Of a DNA stretch of 64,000 nt, positions 36,161 through 46,782 are shown piece after piece (the first letter of the stretch is position 1; the number at the start of each line of letters is the position of its first letter). The position numbers and the translations under genes were made by a program. The stretch is from Dillenia suffruticosa (taxonomy: Eukaryota; Streptophyta; Magnoliopsida; Dilleniales; Dilleniaceae): positions 11,889,501 through 11,953,500 of the forward strand of contig JAVTVX010000031.1 in assembly GCA_033439265.1 (NCBI GenBank), in the 5' to 3' direction. The notes under the pieces are model-generated. The model was given only the letters and a program-made list of their open reading frames with translations. It had not been told where the DNA came from and searched no databases.

Positions 36161-37899
36161 TGTCACATCCCGACTCTCCCGTCAAGCACGTAGCAACCGT
36201 CGTGTTATCTCGGCATACGGGCATAACCTTCCCATAAACCGGGATAGCGCAAGGCATTCCAATTGTACAATAAATATTCCAAAACATGAAACCCATCAAA
36301 ATAAGAAATCATATAAACAATACACATGCAAGGAGACCATCCAACCCATCACTGTACATACAAGCATACATCGGTACACATTTGGGGAGGGGTTCCTGTA
36401 CATGCATGCATGCAGTGTGGCCATCCCAACCAATCCAGAGTTCTCAAGTATTTCATAGAGTTTACAAAATAAGCTATAAATTCATAAATCCAAGGTAAAT
36501 ATTCCAAATGTCCCATTTCAAAAATAAGTATCTTTCAAACATGATTTTATACAAAATAATAAAGTCACAAATCATAGCCGTTGGATTTTACCAATACTTG
36601 CTCGAAAACTCAAACTAGTATCAGTAAAATCCACACGATATGAGATGTACAGAATTTCCTTTCTATAGACTAACGATCTACAACTCCCAAAATATACATA
36701 ATTCATGCCTACCCAAAAAAATCAACAAAATAATCCTTAAATCCGCGATAGTGGACGTCGTCTCCCTACAATGGTATGCGACATATAAATGAGGGGTGAG
36801 GGTGTGATGCCAAATGCATGTATCAAATATCATTTAATGCAATAACAAAATTCATTGTCATAAAATCATTCATATCGATCCACCATGACTCATATAATCA
36901 ATTACATCAGTCAAATCTCATTTTTCCACAATTTGGGGTTTACCGAAAACAATCTCCTACCAATGGCCGTTGGCAGGATCCGCCAAGGGGTTTTCCATAA
37001 TTTTCATAAAATCCCCTCCACCTTGGCGTTGGCACGAAGCTCCGTGGGGTACTACCACATTATCCAGCAGCCTGAGGAGGCTCTCCATCCCGCCTACGAC
37101 CAAGCTAAAATAAAGCAATCTTAGCCACACCGCCCCAACGGTCTGGTCCGTGGCAAGATTCAGACTATAGTCATTTTTTCCAGCACCATGTTACCAAACT
37201 CATTTTATCAATCAATGAATGCTCAAATATAAGGTAGAGTAATATTTCACAATTCACATGAGTATCCCAAAGCAACATGGTGCAAAAATCCAATAATCAA
37301 GTTCAAGAGTCATGGACATTTCGAAATTTCATTTTAGGCATACCACAATCACAAAACAATTTCAATTACATTTGCAAATTCATTTCAGAATTCAATTTAT
37401 AAATCATAACTGAAAACAGTTTACTCATTCATATGCACATGACCATCTACTCACCTAGGTATTCACTCCCTATTTCCACAATTCCATTTCAAGAAGTCAC
37501 TTTTCAATCCCCAATCGATTCTCCTAAACCAACAATAACAATTTCGGGTCATTCTCCTCAAATTCAAGGGTTTACAAATTTTTCCTAATTTTTATTTAAA
37601 CCCTAATTTCGAATATTTTCTTGTTCTTTCCTAAGCCATATTTGAACCACACTTTAGACAGGTTCAATGGTGGCCTTTCACTTTGCTAGTAGCTCATCAA
37701 GTCTCTTGATTATGATGACGACAGTCTCTATCAACTTAAGGTTAGAAAAACAAACTACACTTCAGATAGTTGAGGGAACATAATCATATATAGCATTTAC
37801 CATGAGCCACAATTTGTAGAAGCCTCATTCATAATTAGCAAAAAGTTACAAAATCAGCCTACAATCCCAATCAGATCCACTATAAAAAAACACGATTTT

Positions 37900-39400
37900 A
37901 GCCATGGATTTTCGCAACGAAAAAAATTTGTCGCTATTTTGTGACGAATTTAGCGACAAAAACTTTTTCGTCGCTAATTTGCCACAAAATTTGCGACGAA
38001 AAGGAAGTCGTGGCTAAATTAGTGACGGACACATCATTTGTGGCTAAATTCATCATTAATTAGAGATGAAAAAGTTTTCGTGACTAAATTCGTCGCTAAT
38101 TAGAGATAAAAAAATTTTCGTTGCAAATTTCATCGTTAATTAGCGACGAATAATATTTCGTGGCTAAATTTTGCCACGGATATAGTTATCAGTAGCTAAA
38201 TTTAGCGACAAAAAAATTCGTGACAACTTTCGTCGCTAAATTTAGTAACAAAAAAATTTCGTGGGAAATTCTATCGCTAATTAGTTACAAAAATTTTTCG
38301 TTGTTAAATTCGTCACTAATTAACCACGAAAAAATATTTGAATCTAAATTTAGCAACGAACTCTAAAATTCGTGACTAAATTCGTCACTAATTAGTCACA
38401 AAAAAATATTTATAGCTAAATTTATCGCTAATTAGTCACAAAAAAGTATTCGCGCCTAAATTCGTCGCTAAATTATTATCTATATTTCAAAATTTAAATC
38501 TAATTTCGTAACTAAATTTTTTTTATACTCTGTTAGGAAATATTTTTAACCGTGTCCCCCGTTTTAACTAATCTGAATAACGAAATTAAATTAAATATAT
38601 AATAAATATTATAATTTTCAATAAACTGAAAATTTACAACAATAAATAATTGAGTAAATATGTAACAGACAATTTTAAATAAGTCACGGTTGTAAAGTTC
38701 ACTATTTATATTTTTCATCTTCTATATCCGTTCGTTTCTCTCATATAATTCAATCGTATTTAAAAGTTTAGTTGTTCATCTTCATTTATCATCTAATGGC
38801 ACGGATAGTTAGGTTAAACTATTCTATAGATTCAAAAAAATAAAATAAAAATGAAAAAGAATAATAAAATAATAAAAGAAAACAAAATATAAAATACAAA
38901 TTTATATTAAAAAAATATTAAATTAGCGACAGATTTTACAACGGATTTAGAAATCCGTCACTAAGTTAGCAACAGATCGAGAAATCCGTCGGTAATTTAG
39001 TGACGAATAAAGAATCCGTTGCTAATTTAGCGACGGATTTAGCAACGAATTTATTTCCATCGCGAATTTAGTGACTGATTTTGCGATGTCAGTCGCTAAC
39101 TTAGCGACGGATTTAAAATCCGTTACAAAATTTAATCTTTTTTAAATAGAATTTTATTTTATTTTTCTTTTTATTTTATTAATATGTTATATTTAAATTA
39201 AAATTTAATTTAGCAACGGATTTGTTTTCTGTCGATAAATTTAGCGACAAAATTCCAATCCGTCGCTAAATTAAGTCCGTCGGTAATTTAGTGACGGATT
39301 TTCAAGTCCGTCGTTGTTTCAGTGACAGATTCCAAATCCGTTGCAGTTTCAGCGACGGATTCCAAGTCCGTCGTTGAATCAGCGATATTTTTTATTTCAT
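37900..39400. repeat. Element E left subterminal CGTCGCTAA repeats
   Basis: Dozens of direct and inverted variants of GCGACGAA/TTCGTCGCTAA occur at 37900-38500 and 38930-39390, with a separate AT-rich spacer (38500-38925) between them. Subterminal repeats of this kind in CACTA elements are known to bind the element-encoded transposase cofactor; here that role is inferred. Confidence 0.85.
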
Positions 39401-39778
39401 TTTTTTAATTTATATTAACAAATCATATTATTATTTTATAATATTTTAATTTAACATTTTAATTTATTATATTATATTTCATTTTTTTAAGAATAATATT
39501 ATTTAAATCTTAAGAAAAACACCATATATTTTATTTTATTTAAATTATATTATTTAAAACCATATGAACTGTTATAATATTTTAAAATAACAATTTATTT
39601 TATTTTTTTATATTTTATTTTTCTAAGAATAATATTAATATATTTTTTAATTAATATTTTTTTTTCTTTTTTTGTTTTATTTAATATTTCTTATTATTAT
39701 ATAGGTACCTTTTATTTTATTTGTATTATTTTATTCAATAATACAAATCATTTATAATATTTTTTAATTAATATTAAT

Positions 39779-40075
39779 CCGGCGGGCTTGGGTGCGAGTC
39801 TGCGCGGGCGCCCGCGCATGCACGCACAGGCAGCAGGCGCAGGCAGGCACGTGCCTGCGCGAGCGCGCCTACCTGGGCACGCGCCTGAGCGGGCTCCCGT
39901 GCCTGCATGCACGGGCATCGGGCACAGTCAGGGGCGCGTGCCTAGCCGGGACCGCGCAGGCGCCCGCGTATGCATGCACGGGTGCCCACATGGGCGCAAG
40001 CAAGCACGCGCCTGCGCGGGCACAGGCAGGCACACTGCGGGCGCCCATGCGTACGCACAGGCGCCCACCCTTCAT
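39779..40075. repeat. Element E GC-rich block 1
   Basis: An abrupt GC-rich island of about 300 bp inside AT-rich DNA, built from imperfect repeats of CGCCTGCGCGGGCRCAGGCA-type units. The open frames across it (for example 39788-40330) are low-complexity and not credible genes. Confidence 0.75.
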
Positions 40076-40099
40076 TGTTTTAATGCTAAAAAAATGTTA

Positions 40100-40170
40100 T
40101 TGAAAGGATTCGAATCTTGGATCTCAGATTTGAACAGAAGACGTGTCAACCACTGCACCACCGTAAGACT
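40100..40170 (-). other. Element E tRNA-like module 1 (A box and B box)
   Basis: On the minus strand TGGTGCAGTGG (40160-40150) fits the A box and GATTCGAATCC (40116-40106) fits the B box of RNA polymerase III promoters, with tRNA-like spacing of about 44 bases. The anticodon and acceptor stems do not form a clear tRNA, so it is tRNA-derived or SINE-like and not a tRNA gene. Confidence 0.6.
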
Positions 40171-40737
40171 TGTGCGTAAATATTTTTTTTTGTTTCTTTC
40201 TTCCTCCTCATTTTTTTTCTATTCTCATTTTTTTTTCCTTCCTCTTACTTGGGTTTTTTTTTCTTTGAAATTTCTTATATATAATAATTATATTTACTTA
40301 TATATTCAAACGAATAAAAATATTTTGTGATTAAATATATAAGTTTTTTAAATTATTAATATATTATAATTTATTGATAATTATAATTTTATATTATTAA
40401 GATGCCCCATTTTTAAACTAAGGATTAAAAAAATAAAATAAAAATGAAAAAGAATAACAAAATAATAAAATAAAAGAAAAAAGAAGAAAGAAAAATATAA
40501 TATTAATATATTTTTTAATTAATTTATTATTTTATTTTAAATTAGTATTTTATTATTTTTTATTTTATTAAAAATTATCATATTTATTATTTTTAATTAA
40601 TATTATTTTAGGTTGGTGGTTTAAGTAAAAAAGTATTATATTTATTATTTTAAATTGTTATTATATATTATTTTATTATTATTATAAAAATGTGAAGGAA
40701 AGATAATAAGTAAAAAACAAAAGAAATTTATATCATA

Positions 40738-40815
40738 TACTGCCATTGGCTTGGTGGTTAAATGTTTTTACAGGTTGATGCGTGTGCAGGAGTTCGAATC
40801 ACTTTGGAGGCAAAG
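40738..40815 (+). other. Element E tRNA-like module 2 (A box and B box)
   Basis: TGGCTTGGTGG (40747-40757) matches the A box and GAGTTCGAATC (40790-40800) the B box, spaced as in tRNA genes. It faces the opposite way to module 1 and is followed by GC-rich block 2. No convincing cloverleaf was made out. Confidence 0.6.
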
Positions 40816-40844
40816 CAGAGGCATTTTCCAGCAATTAAGTGAGA

Positions 40845-41078
40845 ACGGGGGTGCTGGCTTTGGCTCGGTGGCGGGAGGGTGCGCTTGCAGGCCGGGGTGC
40901 TGGCTCGAGCAGGCGGGCGGGCAGCTTGCAAGCTGGTGCTGGCTCGAGTGGGCAGGGCCGTCCAGGCACATGACTTGCAGGCTAGTGCTCGGTCGGGTGG
41001 GCAGGGCGTCCAGGCACGTGGCTTGCAGGCAAGTGCTGCTCAGGTGGGCAAGGGTCCGTCCAAACACATGCACGTGCG
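40845..41078. repeat. Element E GC-rich block 2
   Basis: Imperfect tandem repeats of roughly 60-70 bp, each with a GTGCTGGCTCGAGYRGGC-like start and a GTCCAGGCACRTGRCTTGCA-like end. Overlapping open frames on both strands reflect the lack of A/T stops and are not called as genes. Confidence 0.7.
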
Positions 41079-41632
41079 CGTTCCTTCGACGAATTTGGAA
41101 TCAGCGATGGATTCCAAATCCGTCGCTCACTCAGCGAAGGATTTTTTTTATTCATCGCTAAATTAGAGACGGATATTTTTTCGTCTTAATTTAGAGATGG
41201 ACTTTTTTTATCGCTAAATTAGTGACGGATAATTTTTCCATCGCTAAATTAGTTACGGATAATTTTTTTGTCGCTAATTTAGCGAAAGATAATTTTTTGT
41301 TCCTAAATTAGCGATGGAATTTAGCGACAAAAATTATTTATCACTAAATTTAGCGACGAATTTTAGATTTTCGTAGATAAATTTAGTAACAGATTTTTTT
41401 CTATTGCTAATTTAGCGACGAATAATTTTTCGACGCTAAATTTTGTGACGAATTTTAGCGACGAAAAATTATTTGTCGCTAAATTTAGCGACAGATTTCT
41501 AATTTTCGTCACTAAATTTTTGCATCGCGTTATTAGCGATAAAAAATTTTTCGTCGCTAATGTTTTTAGCGACGAATTTTTTTAAAATTTTCGTCCCTAA
41601 ATTTGTGGCTAAAAACCTATCTTTTTGTAGTG
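41079..41632. repeat. Element E right subterminal CGTCGCTAA repeats
   Basis: Continuous direct and inverted variants of TTAGCGACGAATTTT and ATTTTTCGTCGCTAA up to the right terminus. The mirrored arrangement with the left end could fold into long imperfect hairpins. Confidence 0.85.
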
Positions 41633-42216
41633 ATCGCTATAGGCAAATTTTCTATGGTGACTATATCGGAAGACCTTACCTTTTTCTCTTCTCAAATCTC
41701 TTGCTTATATACGCTAGGGGAACTTTTTACATACAAGGCAACATAGGTAATCGTAAAGTCAAGACAACTACATCATGTTTCTAGAAGTTATTGCACACAT
41801 AAAAGAAATGACAAGGCAAGAATCACCCAATTGAAGCTATCACATTTTAACTAGGCATTGCCGAGATAGAAAAAGTCCCTCAAAATTTTTATATTCTTTG
41901 TATCCCAAGGTTCAAGAACAGGAAAAGAAAAGAAAATCTAGAAATAAGGTAGGAAAATGGATTACTGTGTCCATTCGGAACAGTCCAGCTATTGTTCGCA
42001 GCTTTGTACTCACAATGATGGGTTTGCTGCAATGGAGGGGAGTGCACAATCTTCTGGCATCAGCGATGAAAGAGAAGTGAAACCTGAGGCTCGACTTTGA
42101 AAGGTGGCATAGACAAAGATTTCAGTGACCGTCGGCGTAGATGCAGTTTGTTGGTGACCCCTAATTCGTATCAGAAGAATGAAGAGGAACTTAATAAAGA
42201 TTATTCACAGGAGAAG

Positions 42217-42400
42217 GAGAGGGAGAGGGAGAGAGAGACGAGGGAGATACCTTTAACATTTGGAATCACATAGCTAGATTAAATCCCACAACACCCAAAA
42301 GCATTTTCCTTATGAGAGAGAGAGAGAGATGAGGAGCCGAAGAAGAAGGAGAGAGTGAGAGTGAGAGTGAGAGTGAGAGATGAGAGAGAGAGATGGGAGG
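42217..42400. repeat. (GA)n microsatellite tracts in insertion D
   Basis: Three GA-rich runs at about 42217-42240, 42312-42330 and 42347-42400, interrupted by short unique bases. Confidence 0.85.
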
Positions 42401-42521
42401 TGGGGTTTGCGGGTGAACAGAACAATTGGGGAAATTGGGAAAGGGGAGAGAGAAAAAAAAACATACTTTGACTTTTTTTTTCTCCCTTTTTTTTTTTGAC
42501 TTTTCTCAGTCTCACATTAGA

Positions 42522-43593
42522 TGTTGAAGTTATCAATACACTGGTCGACCCATGAAGGGAAGAGAAATAACTTTGGTATTAATAGGCCAACCCATAGTGT
42601 TATTCAAGCAAATTTAGGATTTAGTTTAACAAAAGTTTATAATATAGATCAACCTAAGACAATGTACATGTAAACCCGATTAGCCATAAAAGCCGACCTT
42701 AGATTTACACCTATCGACCCATGCTTGGGCTTTACTGGTTTATCACTTTAGCATGTCAATTAGACTGTTGACCTAAACTTTGGATTAACAAAATATTATC
42801 TCAGAGGTTGACCCTAAAAAATAAACATGTCAATTTGAAGTGTTTAATAAGTTGACCTAGAGAATCAGTGTTTTATTAGATTAACCAAGTTATTGCAACA
42901 AAGGCAAGTACAAATATTGGCAAATAGTTTGAGGCACCAAAAGCATTTATAAGCAACGGTTAGAACATTTAATGAATAAAGTGAAGAAGCAATTAATGGC
43001 CATCGTTAATCTTTGCCAACCCTCCCATGGTGCTCTTAAATGCTCTTATAAATATCAATATGAAGGAAGATTAGAGAGCACTTGGAAATCAAGAAGAAAA
43101 TCAATAAATTGAAAGCTCTATGTTCCTTGTCAGAAAACAACACTCCGATTTTTAATTCTTCGTCATCACTAATTGTAAATTCTTGTAAACCTAATGTTTG
43201 TTATATCTAAGGACTAAGCCTCTCTTCTTGTAACCCAATCTCTCCTATGTAGTGAATGTATTAAAAACTAGTGAAGGGTTCACCATCTATAATTAGAGAG
43301 AGAGAGTAACAACCTGTTAAGGTTGGTTCTTAGTGTTTGGATTGAGACACTATGAAAGGTCTAACTTGAATCGTAAATCAAGTTTGTAAGGTCTAACTTG
43401 TACCATGAATCAATTTTTTAAGTTCTAACTTGAACCATGACTCAAGTTTGTACTATCGAGATAATAATGGAAAATCCAGGGAAAGCTAAGAGTGGATGTA
43501 TAGCGGGTTTTGGGGAATCACTATAAATTTTGATGTCTTCTGCTTATATTCTTCTTGTTTGCTCATAATTTGCATAATCTTAAATTTCCAACA
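42522..43593 (+). mobile_element. copia-2 3' LTR, right part
   Basis: The LTR resumes after the TTAGA repeat of insertion D and still has TCGACC motifs (for example near 42543 and 42714). The U5-side part shares TCAAGTTTGTA, GAAAATCCAG and CACTATAAA blocks with the copia-1 LTR (about 16060-16150). The end is set at CCAACA (43593), mirroring the LTR start TGTTG; CTAACA at 43611 is an alternative. Confidence 0.75.
43047..43055 (+). promoter_or_regulatory. Possible TATA box of the copia-2 LTR
   Basis: TATAAATAT lies about 500 bases before the LTR end, where the U3/R boundary would be expected, and is followed by a purine-rich segment. This is a positional guess. Confidence 0.4.
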
Positions 43594-44640
43594 TTATGTA
43601 AATTCCTAACAAATCTTATTGCCCCTCCAAGTGTATTTCATTTGTTATTTCTTTTTTTTTTTTTACTTTTAGGGTTTTATTAATTAGTTTCATATTTTGT
43701 TTAGAGGGCTTTCAGTTATATATCATTGTAAACTTATCATTTGGAATATTAATATAATTTTGAGATCTTTTGTCTTGACTATAGTTGGGTTTTCTATTTA
43801 TTAAGGTAAATTCTTCTCCTTAAGTTTTACGATGTATGTACCAGCAGCTTTCTTTGTTGAAGGTTCTATTCTCTCTCTCTCTCTCTTTCTCCATTTCTAT
43901 GAATTCTATTGATTGATGTTAGTGCTAGTGTAATAGGAAATGAATTTTGGTATTGAGGCATGATTTTTGGTTCAATTAGTACAACAAAAATTTGAAAGAA
44001 TTAGGGCAAAATTAGGGCACATTAGGGTAACATTAGGGCAAAATTAGGGTAAAATTAATAAAAATTATGGCACAATTAGGACAAAATTAAATTTTTTTTA
44101 GGGTAACATTAGAACTAGAATTAGATTCAAACAAAATTAGTTTTTATTGAATTATAATTAGGGCAAAGTTTGAATTAGTAGTTTGTTGTTAGTCACATTT
44201 AAAATTAATAAAAATTTGATTGACCCACTTTTGGTTACCCATATGTTGACATTTTGGTTAGAAGGTTGTTGTAATTTGAAATGGTTACTCATATATTTCT
44301 TGATTTTCTATGTTGGACATGCATATTTATTAAAGAATTTAATCATTCATATATGTGTGTGTGTGTTTGTGTGTATATATGTTTGGCATGTATATATAAT
44401 CCATCATTTTAAAATTCAATTTTAATTTTGTATCTTTTTTTGAGTCCTTCATTTTTCATTATTTCAAATTTGGTTACTCATATGTATATGGTTACTTATA
44501 TATTTCTCGAATTTTTATGTTTGGTATGCATATGGAGTCATGATGACCGTTTGTTTCTAATAATATGCAAATATTCTCTCTTTTTTTTCTCAATATATAT
44601 TTTATGAAAATGTTTGATTATGTAAAATTTCTTTTTGTGT
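43594..44640. other. Intergenic spacer right of the nested stack
   Basis: AT-rich DNA without a credible gene. It contains a short (CT)n run near 43870-43888, the ATTAGGGCA tandem region listed separately, and a TG-rich microsatellite near 44353-44375. Confidence 0.55.
43995..44170 (+). repeat. Short tandem repeats of an ATTAGGGCAAA-like unit
   Basis: About a dozen imperfect units of 10-14 bases such as ATTAGGGCAAA, ATTAGGGTAAC and ATTAGGGCAC follow each other. They only superficially resemble the plant telomere repeat TTTAGGG. Confidence 0.75.
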
Positions 44641-44702
44641 CAAGCAGATCATTGTCGGAAATATCAATCAAAGGGAACAGATAAATTGCATAGAGTTTTA
44701 AG

Positions 44703-44965
44703 GAATGGATAAATCCTGAATACAAAAATAGATTAAGTAGGGAGTATGAAATTGGAGTACAAAGATATTTGAACTTTGTGGTTGAAAATTCATGTGAAAA
44801 TGGGACAATCTCATCTCCTTGTAGTAACGGGTCTGAGCAAGCTATGCCTAGGAAGCAAGATAAGATTGTTACAGAACCTAATCACGTTTTGATTATTAAG
44901 CAGATGCCAGAAAATTTTTGCAGTTTGGCACTTCAATTACTGTCTGTCTCACAAAGGAGGTGAAC
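44703..44965 (+). pseudogene. CACTA transposase-associated domain remnant
   Basis: From about 44708 the DNA codes MDKS, then a stop, then in a shifted frame NRLSREYEIGVQRYLNFVVE and SCENGTISSPCSN. This matches the N-terminal transposase-associated domain of plant En/Spm proteins, which begins MDRSWM and ends at a CPCxNC zinc motif; only part of that motif remains. Two lesions (a stop and a one-base shift in an A-run) break it. The TNP2 transposase core that normally follows was not found. Confidence 0.7.
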
Positions 44966-45242
44966 TTTTTTTTCAATGTCTCATTATATACTACTATAGT
45001 GTAATGCAGACCTAGAGTTGAGGCTTAAGTAAGCACTTGAATGACTTGAAACCGTTGTTTATGATAAATGATAAAGGTATTTGATTTGAGTCTTGCCCCA
45101 TCCTTTGCCAAGCAAAATATACATCCATATATACATATATATAAGATATTTATATATATAATCATGTCACCTTACTATCAATGATAATGGAGTTCTACTC
45201 ACTGACATGCATCATGTCATTTTCCATGGAGGATATTTTCTC

Positions 45243-45660
45243 TAATTAAAGAATCTTTTTCTTCAATTATCGTGAAGGAGATTGTAGCAAAGCACAAAGT
45301 TCCATGTACATATACATATTCATTTAGAAGTACAGCTCATATAAAAATTATCTTAGGAAATGTTGAAGGTTCTAATGAGCTACCTCTTAGTTTATTATTA
45401 TCTTGCATGTTTTGATTGTAATTTGGTTTTGTTTGAGACTTTCTGGTTTTATATTATGATACTTGCTCTAGTTAAAGAATCCTTTTTTTCAATTCCAATG
45501 GAGGGGATTGTAGCAATGCACAATGTTCCATCTATGCATAGATATTCATTTAGAAGTATAATTGCCAAGACAAATATCTTAGGAAAGGTTGAAGGTTCAA
45601 TAGAGGTATCACTTAGTTTATTATTATCTTGTATGTTTTGGCTATAATTTGGTCTTGTAT
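45243..45660 (+). repeat. Two-copy tandem duplication, offset about 226 bp
   Basis: The block starting TAATTAAAGAATC at 45243 returns at 45469, with shared segments TCATTTAGAAGTA, ATCTTAGGAAA, GTTGAAGGTTC and CTTAGTTTATTATTATCTTG. The open frame at 45360-45647 spans both copies and is not recognised. Confidence 0.8.
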
Positions 45661-46008
45661 TTTATGAATATGTATAAAATCTTTGAACAACTTTATATAA
45701 ACTAAAAAAAGGATATACTATTGATGATGTATCAACACACTACTAGAAAACACACTATCAGGGATGGAAAAATCCGTTGCTAAAAGTAAGAAATCCGTCG
45801 TTAAAGCGTATCAGTGACGGATTTTTTCCATCGCTAAAAACTATCTCACTAAATATCAATGACGGAATACTATCCGTTACTAATATCAGTGACGGAAAAA
45901 ATCCGTCGCTGAAAAAAAATGAAAAAAAATGAAAAAAATGAAAAAAAAAAAAAATCAACGACGGACTCAATCCGTCGATGATTTTTAGTCCGTCATTGAT
46001 TTTTGAGT

Positions 46009-46130
46009 TCTCATGAGAATGCACACGCACACTACTCCAGGCACCCACCTACCCGTGCCTTCAAACCCGCCCGCATGCTCCTTCACGCGCGCCCGCCCAC
46101 CCACCAACCCACCCCGCCCGCGACTTTAAT
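46009..46130. repeat. Element E2 GC-rich block
   Basis: A C-rich, G-poor island with CCCRCCCRCC-type repeats lying between the left subterminal repeats and the tRNA-like module. Confidence 0.65.
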
Positions 46131-46139
46131 TTGTTAAAA

Positions 46140-46215
46140 TCACCTCCAGTGAGCTTCGAATCCAGGCACACCTAAAATAATGAGAGCAACACAACCACCA
46201 AACCAAGTTAGACAT
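46140..46215 (-). other. Element E2 tRNA-like module (A box and B box)
   Basis: On the minus strand TGGTTTGGTGG (46205-46195) is A-box-like and GGATTCGAAGCTC (46163-46151) is B-box-like, with tRNA-type spacing. The B-box is slightly divergent. Confidence 0.55.
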
Positions 46216-46782
46216 CTAATTATATTCCTTTTTTTTACTTGTTATTTTTATCTCATATTTTTTAATAATAATAAAATAATATAAAATTATAATTTATTAT
46301 AAAATAATAAAATAATTTTATTTTAGCTTAAAATAAAATAATAAAAATTTTAAAAAAATAAAATAATATTATTCTTCCACCAAATAAAATAAAATTAAAA
46401 GGAATTATTAAATAAAATTAAAAAATTAAAAAAATTAAAAAATTAAAAAATCTGTTGTTAATTCGTCCCTAATTTTTCCGTCAGGAATCCGTCGCTAATG
46501 GCTGCACATATATATATTTTTTATTTTTTTCCCTTCACCATTATACTGACGGATTAGCGACGGAATATTTCTATCGTTAAAAATTTAGTCGATAATCCGT
46601 CGTTGATAAGTTTATAATTTTTTTTTTTAGGGTTTAACGATAGAAATATTTTCGTTACTAATCTGTCGTAAATCTTTCCGTATTCTATTTGACTTTAATC
46701 CATCGCAAATCCATCACTATTACCAATGGATTTTTTTTCCGTCGGTAATTTTTTGTCTTTGATGACGTATTTATTTATAGTG

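Larger units (their letters stand above)
37878..41632. mobile_element. Element E: non-autonomous CACTA transposon
   Basis: Termini are CACTATAAAAAAACACG on the left and CTTTTTGTAGTG on the right, flanked by a 3-bp ATC duplication (37875-37877 and 41633-41635) confirmed by the empty site in insertion C. CACTA ends plus a 3-bp duplication place it in the CACTA (En/Spm) superfamily. It is 3755 bp long with no transposase. Both subterminal regions are filled with variants of TTAGCGACGAAAA and its complement. The middle has two GC-rich blocks and two tRNA-like modules in mirrored order. Confidence 0.88.
36161..42516 (-). mobile_element. Insertion D: solo LTR (Tekay/Del-like) in copia-2 LTR, carrying element E
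   Basis: It begins TGTCACATCCCG and ends CTCACA, with perfect TTAGA repeats at 36156-36160 and 42517-42521. Without the nested CACTA element it is about 2.6 kb, close to insertion C (2677 bp), to which it is similar along most of its length. A (GA)n-rich tract lies at 42217-42400 near its end. It has no coding domain. The break point of E is precise: C reads CAGATCGCTA where D has CAGATC, element E, then ATCGCTA. Confidence 0.85.
16259..43593 (+). mobile_element. copia-2: Sirevirus-like Ty1/copia retrotransposon, host of most nested insertions
   Basis: Visible parts in order: end of protease, GAG-pre-integrase, integrase, RT, RNase H (16262-19097), TCGACC spacer, env-like ORF part 1 (to 20379), Athila-like insertion, env-like part 2 (from 32855), a three-copy tandem repeat with polypurine tracts, and a 3' LTR split by insertion D. 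Its 5' half should lie left of copia-1, outside the window. The right end is placed at CCAACA (43593), which mirrors the LTR start TGTTG at 35094; a second candidate end is CTAACA at 43611. Confidence 0.8.
45738..46782. mobile_element. Element E2: non-autonomous CACTA transposon
   Basis: Ends are CACTACTAGAAAACAC and TATTTATAGTG, flanked by a 3-bp ACA duplication (45735-45737 and 46783-46785). It is 1045 bp long. Subterminal repeats are variants of GTGACGGATTTTTTCC and TCCGTCGCTAA (45760-45990 and 46440-46750). Between them are a GC-rich block, a tRNA-like module and AT-rich DNA. Layout matches one half of element E and the visible part of E3. Confidence 0.87.

Noticed and set aside
39788-40330. 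180-codon open frame in the GC-rich part of element E (and overlapping frames on both strands)
   Set aside because: Low-complexity Ala/Arg/His-rich translation of GC-rich repeats; all frames are open because stop codons are rare in such DNA.
40738-40815. Possible tRNA gene
   Set aside because: A and B boxes are present, but no acceptor stem, anticodon stem or proper length could be made out, and the same module recurs in other transposon copies.
43995-44170. Interstitial telomere repeat
   Set aside because: Units are ATTAGGGCAAA-like with variable length and not TTTAGGG heptamers.
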